Below, piece after piece: positions 41,120 to 48,497 of a DNA stretch of 64,000 nucleotides. The stretch lies in contig NZ_JH393257.1 of assembly GCF_000236035.1 (NCBI RefSeq), positions 835,548-899,547 on the forward strand, in the 5' to 3' direction. Positions within the stretch are counted from its first letter, which is position 1, and every line of letters begins with the position of its first letter. The stretch comes from Vreelandella boliviensis LC1 (GTDB lineage Bacteria > Pseudomonadota > Gammaproteobacteria > Pseudomonadales > Halomonadaceae). Both the position numbers and the translations under genes were made by a program. Below the pieces are notes generated by a model. The model saw only the letters and a list, made by a program, of their open reading frames with translations. It was not told the origin of the DNA and did not search any database.

Positions 41120-41797
41120 ATGACGGGGCGACTGCATGTGCAAAATTTACCGCTGACCCGCTTATTGCCGACGCTAGCCACTCCTGAACCGCTGGTGGAA
41201 TCGCCCAACCTAGCGCCTCGACGGCCAATCTCAGCGATTCGCTTAGAGCAGGGGCAGTACCGGCTCTCATCGCTTTTCTGGGGCCTGACACCGCCCTGGC
41301 TAGAGGTACTGGATCACGCCCCCCACTGCGCTCGGGCGGAAACCCTTGAATCACGTGCGATGTTTCGCGATGCCTTTAGCGCGCGCCGCTGTGTTATTCC
41401 GGTGAGCGGTTTCTATGTATGGAAAACCCAGCCGCGCAGCAAGCAGCCCTATTTAGTGACACAAGTATCTCGAGCGCCGCTGCTGTTAGGCGCACTATGG
41501 TGCCGCTACCACACCACGTTAACGGCGTTCACCGATTCTGCTGCCCTGATCACCGTGCCCGCCAATCTGCTGTTATCGCCGTTAACCGACCGCCTGCCGG
41601 TCACTATACCCAGCCATGCACTATCCGCCTGGCTCAATCCAGATACCGATGCCGAAACGCTTAATTCGCTGTTAGCGCCCGCTCCGTTGGAACTGTTGGG
41701 CGCTTTTCCGGTATCTAAACATGTCAATAATCCCGCCTACCAGTCATCGGCCTGTGCCCACCCCACCGGGTCGATGCTGCGCTGGGCTGTGTCATAG
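41120..41797 (+). CDS. SRAP-fold (YedK/HMCES-like) protein lacking all catalytic residues
   Basis: 225 residues with the SRAP fold that, in YedK and HMCES, crosslinks abasic sites in ssDNA. The start is certain: AAGGAG precedes MTGRLHVQ. The fold-typical segments are in order: NLAPRRP, FWGLTPPW, ARAETL, FSARRCVIPVSGFYVWK, TDRLPVTI and FPVSKHVNNP. Yet Cys2 (MCGR) is Thr2 (MTGR), the Glu of GFYEW is Val100, the His of IHDRRP is Thr156 and the Asn of NARVET is Cys70. Arg72 stays. Crosslinking by the known mechanism is therefore impossible; it may be a DNA-binding pseudoenzyme. Nine bp later the protease gene starts. Confidence 0.88.
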   Translation: MTGRLHVQNLPLTRLLPTLATPEPLVESPNLAPRRPISAIRLEQGQYRLSSLFWGLTPPWLEVLDHAPHCARAETLESRAMFRDAFSARRCVIPVSGFYVWKTQPRSKQPYLVTQVSRAPLLLGALWCRYHTTLTAFTDSAALITVPANLLLSPLTDRLPVTIPSHALSAWLNPDTDAETLNSLLAPAPLELLGAFPVSKHVNNPAYQSSACAHPTGSMLRWAVS

Positions 41798-41805
41798 GAG
41801 CTGTA

Positions 41806-44673
41806 ATGTTGCGATCCTCGTGTTTAACCCGCTGGCGTGTTTTTCCCCAGTGCGTGCTGATTGGCGTTATCGCCAGCATCGCGTTAACGCCGCTGGCCTT
41901 TGCGGCCACCGATGACGCCGTTGCCGATGCCATCGCTGAGACTGTCACCCCGATCATTAGTCCTTATGACAGCCGCGACTACCGCGTTTTGACGCTTGAA
42001 AATGGCCTCAATGTGTTGCTGGTCAGTGACCCGGAAGCTGATAAGGCAGCGGCGTCGATGAATGTGCGGGTAGGCAGCGCCCAAGATCCCGATGACCTTC
42101 AGGGGTTAGCTCACTTTCTCGAGCATATGCTGTTTTTAGGAACCGAACCCTACCCCGAGCCAGATGCCTACCAGCGCTATATTTCCAATAACGCTGGCTC
42201 TCACAATGCCTTCACGGCGCAGCAGGATACCAATTACTTTTTCGATATTGAGCCATCGGCACTGCCGGGTGCGCTTGACCGTTTCAGCGAGTTCTTCCTC
42301 TCGCCGTTGTTCAATGCGGATCACCTGGAGAGCGAGCGCAATATCGTTCACTCGGAGTATATGGCGCGTATTCGTGATGAATCTCGGCGCGAAAACGATG
42401 TGCTCAACCAGCTGCTCAATCTTGACAATCCCACCACCGGCTTTGCCGTGGGTAGCCGGGATACATTAGCCAGCCCGCCGGAAGGCGAAGCAACGCTTCG
42501 CGAGCGGGTCATCGATTTTTATCACCAGCATTACGACGCCAATGTGATGAACTTGGCCATTGTAGCGCCACAGCCGCTCGATACGCTGGAAGAGTGGGTA
42601 GCCGAACGCTTTGCCGACATTCCTGACAACGACCTAAGCGTGCCCACCATTGATGTACCGTTAGTGGAGGGTGGCACTCTACCCCGCTATATCGAACGCC
42701 AATCGCTGCAGGATCGTCGTCAATTACGCTTCTACTTTCCGGTGCCCGACCCCACCGATGACTACCGTAGCAAGCCAACACAGCTTATCGCCCACCTGCT
42801 CGGTGACGAGGGTGATGGCAGCCTGTTAGCGGTGCTGCGCGATGCCGGACTGGCCGACGGGCTTTCCGCCGGAGTGGGGCGCGGCGATGGCAACGAAGCG
42901 CTATTCACTATTTCCATAAGCCTAACGCCCGCTGGCGCCGAGCGTTTGGATGATATTGAAGCGACCCTGTTTGCCGCCATTGAGCAACTGCGCAACGACG
43001 ACCTCGCCGAATGGCGCTATGACGAGCAGGCAAAACTCAATGAGCAGGCCTTCCGCTTCCAGCAGCATGGCGCCCCGCAGCAGGAAGCCACTCGCCTTTC
43101 TATGAACCTATCGCGCTACCCGGTAGAAGACGTGCAGTATGCGGCCTATCGTATGGATGGCCCCGATGCAGCGCGCCAGCAGGCTTATCTTGACGCGTTA
43201 ACGCCGGATAACATGCTGCGCTTCTATTCAGCGCCGGATATCGAAAGCGACACCGCCTCACCGTGGTTCAATACCCAATGGGAAGAGCAAGTGCCCGAAC
43301 AGCCGGGCCAGGCTCTGAGCGGTTTGGCTCTCCCCGAGCCCAACCCCTTTATCGCCAGCGACCTGACGCTGCTGGAAGGCCAAGATGAGCACCCCAGCCT
43401 GCTGGTCGATACGCCATCGTTTACCGCTTGGCACATGCAAGATGAACGCTTTACGACCCCAAGCGTTGAGTGGCGTGTCAGCCTACAGAATCCCACTGCC
43501 AGCTACTCCGCCCAGGAAGCAGTGCTCACTCGGTTGCTCGCCAGTTGGCTCAACGACAGCTTGAATGAGTCTCTCTACCCAGCGTGGCTGGCAGGGCAAT
43601 CGTTTAGCGCCTACCCCCACGCCAGGGGCATGACGCTGTCTTTCTCAGGCTGGCGTGATGGTCAAACCCCGCTGATTGAACAAGCGCTTGAACAATTAGC
43701 GCACGCAGAGATCTCCGGCAGTGCTTTCGAGCGGGTGCGTTATCAGTTGCAGCGCGAGTGGCGCAACGCGCCCCAGGCCTCTCTCTACGGTCAAGCCAGC
43801 CGCACATTAGGCGAAGCCCTCCTCACACCACAGTGGTCTACCGCTGAGCTTCTCGCCGCCAGCGAGCGCTTTGACCGCGGGCACCTGGAAGATTTTCGCC
43901 AACGCTTTCTAGATGACATGTACGTCGATGCTATGGCGGTGGGGAACCTCAACGCCGAGCAGGCGCGACAACAGACACAGCTGATGCGTGCCAAGCTCCA
44001 GCCGAGGCTGACTCGCGACGATATTGCCAACCTAACCCCGCTTGCTGCTAGTGAAGAGCACAGCGTGCTGCATCCTCACAGCTCTCGGGATGAGTCATTG
44101 GTACTGCGCTATCTGCAAGGCCGCGACCAGACGCCAGAGGAGCAAGCCACCACCGCCGTGATCGCCCAGTGGCTGGAAACGCCGTTTTACCAGCAGCTGC
44201 GCACCGAACAGCAGCTCGGCTACATCGTTAACGCGGGCTATTCGCCGCTGCTCGAAGCGCCAGGGATTGCACTCATGGTGCAATCCCCCGACGTAGACAG
44301 CGGCACCATTGCCGAGCGGATGGATGCGTTTCTTGACGAGGCTAACCAGCGTCTTGAACAACTTAACGACGATGACTTAGCGCCCTATCGCCAAGCGGTT
44401 CACGACCAGTTGCGCCAGCGAGACACCAGCCTTGCGGGCATGGCCAACCGCTACTGGCAGGCAACAGCGCTGGAGAAAGTGCACTTTGATCGCCGCGACC
44501 AACTGGCCGAGTTAGTGCTGGACGTTAGCCTTGAGGATATTAAGGCGTTGTGGCCATCGCTGCGCGAGCACACCCTGGACATACGCTTTAATCCTGGCGA
44601 CGAACCCAGTGATGTAAGCGATTATCGTAAAGCGCGCTCGCCCGTGCCCAAAGTGCGTGATGAAAGTGCGTAA
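41806..44673 (+). CDS. Insulinase/pitrilysin-family zinc protease
   Basis: A large M16 metallopeptidase, 955 residues, like pitrilysin (PtrA) of E. coli, cutting peptides in the periplasm. A signal peptide is visible (VFPQCVLIGVIASIALTPLAFA). The inverted zinc motif HFLEH (LAHFLEHMLFLGTEPYPEPDAY) is about residue 105, with the distal Glu in the helix ERNIVHSEYMARI. Four homologous domains of about 230 residues follow, the later ones inactive, as in the family. It is 9 bp after the SRAP-like gene, so the two are cotranscribed. Confidence 0.93.
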   Translation: MLRSSCLTRWRVFPQCVLIGVIASIALTPLAFAATDDAVADAIAETVTPIISPYDSRDYRVLTLENGLNVLLVSDPEADKAAASMNVRVGSAQDPDDLQGLAHFLEHMLFLGTEPYPEPDAYQRYISNNAGSHNAFTAQQDTNYFFDIEPSALPGALDRFSEFFLSPLFNADHLESERNIVHSEYMARIRDESRRENDVLNQLLNLDNPTTGFAVGSRDTLASPPEGEATLRERVIDFYHQHYDANVMNLAIVAPQPLDTLEEWVAERFADIPDNDLSVPTIDVPLVEGGTLPRYIERQSLQDRRQLRFYFPVPDPTDDYRSKPTQLIAHLLGDEGDGSLLAVLRDAGLADGLSAGVGRGDGNEALFTISISLTPAGAERLDDIEATLFAAIEQLRNDDLAEWRYDEQAKLNEQAFRFQQHGAPQQEATRLSMNLSRYPVEDVQYAAYRMDGPDAARQQAYLDALTPDNMLRFYSAPDIESDTASPWFNTQWEEQVPEQPGQALSGLALPEPNPFIASDLTLLEGQDEHPSLLVDTPSFTAWHMQDERFTTPSVEWRVSLQNPTASYSAQEAVLTRLLASWLNDSLNESLYPAWLAGQSFSAYPHARGMTLSFSGWRDGQTPLIEQALEQLAHAEISGSAFERVRYQLQREWRNAPQASLYGQASRTLGEALLTPQWSTAELLAASERFDRGHLEDFRQRFLDDMYVDAMAVGNLNAEQARQQTQLMRAKLQPRLTRDDIANLTPLAASEEHSVLHPHSSRDESLVLRYLQGRDQTPEEQATTAVIAQWLETPFYQQLRTEQQLGYIVNAGYSPLLEAPGIALMVQSPDVDSGTIAERMDAFLDEANQRLEQLNDDDLAPYRQAVHDQLRQRDTSLAGMANRYWQATALEKVHFDRRDQLAELVLDVSLEDIKALWPSLREHTLDIRFNPGDEPSDVSDYRKARSPVPKVRDESA

Positions 44674-44707
44674 AGGGAACTCCCTGCAGGAGTGATCTAA
44701 ACGGGTA

Positions 44708-44736
44708 CCGGCTCAGGCGTCGAATGCCTGAGCCGG
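44708..44736 (-). terminator. Hairpin terminator overlapping the end of sbcB
   Basis: CCGGCTCAGGC (11 bp) and GCCTGAGCCGG form a perfect stem that spans the sbcB stop codon. No strong T-run follows on the minus strand, so it may be a 3' stabiliser as much as a terminator. Confidence 0.5.
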
Positions 44737-46206
44737 CATCATGGCTTCCACGAACATCACCAGCTCTTCGAGAATCTGGCGCTCACGATCAGTGAGTGTT
44801 TGCTGATTGTACTGGGCAATTTCCCGCGCAAACGCCTTAAGCGTAAAGCCCGCCAAGGCCGGATCATTGATGCGCATCCAGCGAAACGCTTCCCACTGCT
44901 CGCGCTCTTCGCCTTCCAACGTGTCGGGGTAACTGCGCGCACGAAAGCGAAACAGCATCTCTTCCAAGCGCGGATCCTGAAACGCGAAGCGCTGCCCTAC
45001 CAAATCCCACGGCTCCATCTCTCGAACCCGCTCCATCTGCTGACGGTCGGCGGCGGAGAAAAAACTGCCCGAGTAGAGCATTAAATCCGGGTCTTGCGGC
45101 GCATCGTCGTAACCTGCACTAAACACCTCTGCGACCTTAGCGGCGACACCGTTGGCATCGCGCAGGGTTTTCCAGTGCTGCCGACAGGCCGCCACATCCA
45201 ATCCTAAGCGCGCAACGATAGTGCCATACTCACCCTGCTGGGGGCCCTCAACATCTTTCAAAGCACTGGCGGGAAACACCACCGGGCAACGGTTGATATG
45301 GATCACCTTCAGCGGAATACGCGCTTCGCCTTCGGTTAAATCCTGCTGGCTGACAAACACACGCTCGCGAATTTGCTCCGCCGACATGCCCAGCATATCG
45401 CTGGGATCAACGCTTAAATCATAAACGATAACCCCGTTGGGGTTTGTCGGATGCTCAGCCAGCGGCATAACTAACGCACTACAGCCCCGGCTGGCGGGGT
45501 AACGGCGGGAGATATGCAGCAGCGGTTTGGCGTTGGGTAAGTCGAGCTGCTTAGCCACCGCGCGCTTACCGCGCAGCCCGAGTAGATAGTCGAACAGCTT
45601 CGCATTGCGCGCCTTGAGCAAGCGGGCCAGCGCGATCGTAGCCCGCACATCGGCTACCGCATCGTGGGCGCCCTCATGGGCAATACCGTTCGCTGCGGTT
45701 AAGTGCTCAAGCTTGAAGCTGGGCGCGCCGTCTTCGCGCAGCGGCCACTCAATACCATCAGGACGCAGCGCATAAAAGGCGCGCACAATATCGATCAAAT
45801 CCCAGCGCGAATTGCCGTTTTGCCACTCGCGGGAATAAGGGTCGAGCAAATTGCGGTAAAACAGGTGACGGGAGACTTCGTCATCAAAGCGCAGGCTGTT
45901 ATAACCCACCACGCAGGTGCCTGGCTCACTCATATGACGCTGAATCTCGCCCGCGAACTCTGCTTCGGGAAGACCATGTCGTTGGGCTTTTTGCGGGGTA
46001 ATGCCGGTGATCAAACAGGCGGCAGGATGAGGCAGGTAATCATCGGCGGGTTTGCAGTAGAGCTCGATCGGCTCGCCAATCTCGTTCAGGTCAGCATCGG
46101 TGCGCAGAGCTGCGAACTGAGCGGGCCGATCGCGGCGCGGGTCCGCCCCAAAGGTTTCATAGTCATGCCAGAGGAAACTGACAGGGGCAGCATTGGGTGG
46201 CGCCAT
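44713..46206 (-). CDS. sbcB: Exodeoxyribonuclease I
   Basis: A 3'-5' ssDNA exonuclease, 497 residues. DEDD-fold motifs: FLWHDYETFGADPRRD (first Asp and Glu, about residues 13-16), then GYNSLRFDDEV and HDAVADVRATIALARLL. The C-terminal part is the SH3-like/helical DNA clamp. Convergent with the protease gene, separated by a hairpin. Confidence 0.96.
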   Translation of the reverse strand: MAPPNAAPVSFLWHDYETFGADPRRDRPAQFAALRTDADLNEIGEPIELYCKPADDYLPHPAACLITGITPQKAQRHGLPEAEFAGEIQRHMSEPGTCVVGYNSLRFDDEVSRHLFYRNLLDPYSREWQNGNSRWDLIDIVRAFYALRPDGIEWPLREDGAPSFKLEHLTAANGIAHEGAHDAVADVRATIALARLLKARNAKLFDYLLGLRGKRAVAKQLDLPNAKPLLHISRRYPASRGCSALVMPLAEHPTNPNGVIVYDLSVDPSDMLGMSAEQIRERVFVSQQDLTEGEARIPLKVIHINRCPVVFPASALKDVEGPQQGEYGTIVARLGLDVAACRQHWKTLRDANGVAAKVAEVFSAGYDDAPQDPDLMLYSGSFFSAADRQQMERVREMEPWDLVGQRFAFQDPRLEEMLFRFRARSYPDTLEGEEREQWEAFRWMRINDPALAGFTLKAFAREIAQYNQQTLTDRERQILEELVMFVEAMMPAQAFDA

Positions 46207-46300
46207 GAATAAACACTCCGCTCGGCAATGAAAAGCCCAAGCCTAGCACACCCGCCGCCCCTTTCGCCCCGTCTGCAGTTCTTGAACTTAGGCGAGAGGC

Positions 46301-46552
46301 TCAGCTCTTGGGAAGCGTAACGTTAAGCTCTAGCACAGAGCAGTTGTCTTCGCTGTCCAAGGAAATTTGAATGGCGTCGTCATCCACGTGTACGTAACGA
46401 CGAATCACCTCAAGCAGTTCGCGCTCAAGCATCGGCATATAGTCAGGCTGGCCGCGCTGGCTACGCTGGTGTGCCACAATGATCTGCAAACGTTCTTTGG
46501 CTACCGAGGCAGATTTCCTGCGCTCACGCTTCAAGAACTCCAGTAATTTCAT
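46301..46552 (-). CDS. minE: Cell division topological specificity factor MinE
   Basis: Activates MinD ATPase and drives pole-to-pole oscillation. 83 residues, the usual size: [23 protein letters not shown] anti-MinCD region with the sequestered membrane helix, then the dimerisation beta-strand. Overlaps the minD stop by 4 bp. Confidence 0.97.
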   Translation of the reverse strand: MKLLEFLKRERRKSASVAKERLQIIVAHQRSQRGQPDYMPMLERELLEVIRRYVHVDDDAIQISLDSEDNCSVLELNVTLPKS

Positions 46553-47367
46553 CGGCGCGCCCCCCCAAACATACGGCTAAGCAGGCCTTTACGCTGCAGT
46601 TCGTGAAAACGCAACGGCATGTCCTCACCGAGCAAGCGCGATACTGTATCGCTGTAGGCTTGGCCCGCATCGCTGGAGATATCGTGGGTTACCGGCACAC
46701 CCTGGTTCGATGCACGTAGCACGGCTTCCGACTCAGGAATCAAGCCCAGCAAGTTAATCGCCAAAATTTCGCGTATATCGTCCAACGTCAGCATATCACC
46801 AGAGGTAACTCGCTCGGGGTTATAGCGGGTAACCAACAGGTGTTCTTTGATAGGATCATCGCCCTGCTCTGCACGCCGGGTTTTCGAGGCCAGCAGCCCC
46901 AAAATACGGTCGGAGTCGCGCACTGACGATACTTCAGGGTTGGTGACCACGATCGCCTCGTCGGCAAAGTACATGGCCAACTGCGCCCCGCGCTCAATAC
47001 CGGCGGGTGAATCGCAAAGAATGAAATCGAAATCTTCTTTCAACTTTTCCAGAATCTCTGCGACGCCCTCTTGGGTTAGGGCATCTTTATCGCGGGTCTG
47101 GGAAGCTGGCAAAATAAACAAATTCTCGACACGCTTATCGCGAATCAGTGCTTGGTTAAGCCCCGCCTCACCTTGAATCACGTTGACTAAGTCATACACC
47201 ACACGTCGTTCACAGCCCATGATCAGGTCGAGGTTACGCAGGCCCACATCAAAATCGATTACAACGGTTTTTTTACCGCGTAGCGCAAGTCCTGTGGAGA
47301 TTGCTGCCGCACTGGTGGTTTTACCGACCCCTCCTTTACCAGAGGTCACTACAATTATCTTGGCCAA
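46549..47367 (-). CDS. minD: Septum-site ATPase MinD
   Basis: Membrane-associated ATPase that recruits MinC. 272 residues with the deviant Walker [14 protein letters not shown] (residues 10-22), the [14 protein letters not shown] switch, [11 protein letters not shown] and the C-terminal amphipathic membrane helix (GLLSRMFGG). Coupled to minE. Confidence 0.98.
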   Translation of the reverse strand: MAKIIVVTSGKGGVGKTTSAAAISTGLALRGKKTVVIDFDVGLRNLDLIMGCERRVVYDLVNVIQGEAGLNQALIRDKRVENLFILPASQTRDKDALTQEGVAEILEKLKEDFDFILCDSPAGIERGAQLAMYFADEAIVVTNPEVSSVRDSDRILGLLASKTRRAEQGDDPIKEHLLVTRYNPERVTSGDMLTLDDIREILAINLLGLIPESEAVLRASNQGVPVTHDISSDAGQAYSDTVSRLLGEDMPLRFHELQRKGLLSRMFGGARR

Positions 47368-47524
47368 AAGTCACTTCCTTCTTGAAGTCGTTCGTCGCGA
47401 GCGCGAGTTAGTAGGCGCTCTGCGCATAACGGGAACGTCAATGTCATCAACATGCCATACTGTAACGGATAGCATCTTCGGCGTCGCTAGCCATGAAGCA
47501 CCAACGTAGCCTCATACAAATACC

Positions 47525-48271
47525 TTAGCTCAGTGGCTTAATTTCAAGCTGTTCTTTTGTAAAGTGAACCTCTGCGGGTCGCCCCAAAAGCTGTGCGTCG
47601 ATATCTTCCGAACGTTTGTAATTGCCTGCCACTGAAAGCAGTTCCGCTTCCAATTCACGGCAATAAATACCCGCTTGGGTATTACCATGAATACCCGCCA
47701 GCGCACGGCCACGCAGCGCGCCATAAATATGAATACTGCCAGCTGCCAGCACTTCTGCACCAGCATTCACCGCCCCGATCACCACTAAATCTCCATCAGA
47801 GGCACTTACTTGCTGCCCCGAACGAACGGTACCGCGATAAAGCCGCGTGGTAAGCGATGGCGCTTCCGCCTCGCTTACCGTCTGCTCGCGGGAGACTTCT
47901 TGCACCGGCGAGTTACTCACACTTTCAAGCACCCGGGCACGGCCCTCTGCCACCGGTGGAAACCACCCCAAGCCCAACGCCCATGCTGATTGACGTACCG
48001 GCTCGGTACCACCGCGCACAGCCACCGGCAATAGTTTATGGTCACGACACACGGCACAAATGCGCTCAAGAGCTAAGTGGGGTTCATCGAGTTTTTCCAC
48101 GCTGAGCACAACCGGTGTATGCTGAAAGAAAGCGGGAGACTGGGAGAATTTGCCAGCCAACTGCTGCCGGATTTGCTCCGGTTCAGCACTACTTAGCTCC
48201 ATGACGGTCATCGGCAGCATGCCGCCTTTGAAGGTAAAGGCCACTACGGCACTATCCACGTTAAGGCTCAT
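47525..48271 (-). CDS. minC: Septum-site inhibitor MinC
   Basis: Blocks FtsZ assembly away from midcell. About 248 residues from the ATG at 48271 (MSLNVDSAVVAFTFKGG), with a GGAG 8 nt upstream; a start higher up has no such site. N-terminal domain (FtsZ inhibition), a proline/Ala/Glu linker and a C-terminal beta-helix (RSGQQVSASDGDLVVIGAVNAGAEVLAAGSIHIYG) that binds MinD. minD follows after 157 bp. Confidence 0.96.
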   Translation of the reverse strand: MSLNVDSAVVAFTFKGGMLPMTVMELSSAEPEQIRQQLAGKFSQSPAFFQHTPVVLSVEKLDEPHLALERICAVCRDHKLLPVAVRGGTEPVRQSAWALGLGWFPPVAEGRARVLESVSNSPVQEVSREQTVSEAEAPSLTTRLYRGTVRSGQQVSASDGDLVVIGAVNAGAEVLAAGSIHIYGALRGRALAGIHGNTQAGIYCRELEAELLSVAGNYKRSEDIDAQLLGRPAEVHFTKEQLEIKPLS

Positions 48272-48331
48272 GGCCGAACTCCCCGTCATGTTTAGATAAG
48301 ATAAAGGTAGCGTACTATCACGCATTTCGTC

Positions 48332-48395
48332 GTCTAGAAACACTGTAGTCTAAAAACACTGTGGTCTAGAAGCAGTGTGGCCTAGAAAATAGACG
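48332..48395. repeat. 16-bp tandem repeat between minC and the DUF349 gene
   Basis: Three to four head-to-tail copies of a 16-base unit of the type GTCTAGAAACACTGTG: 48332-48347, 48348-48363 and 48364-48379 match at 12-14 positions, and 48380-48395 is a poorer fourth copy. It sits in the divergent promoter region of minC and the DUF349 gene, so it may be a set of regulator sites or a slippage remnant. Confidence 0.6.
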
Positions 48396-48497
48396 CTTAT
48401 AACACCATAGTAAGGCCAAGCTAAGCGACAGCGCCGGTGACTGCAACCACCGAGCGGTTTTTTTCACGCTACGCATTTCATACTAGCAGGATGATCC

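Noticed and set aside
48446..48474. Possible terminator (ACCGAGCGGT followed by T's) upstream of the DUF349 gene
   Set aside because: Stem is only four or five pairs and no plus-strand gene lies upstream.
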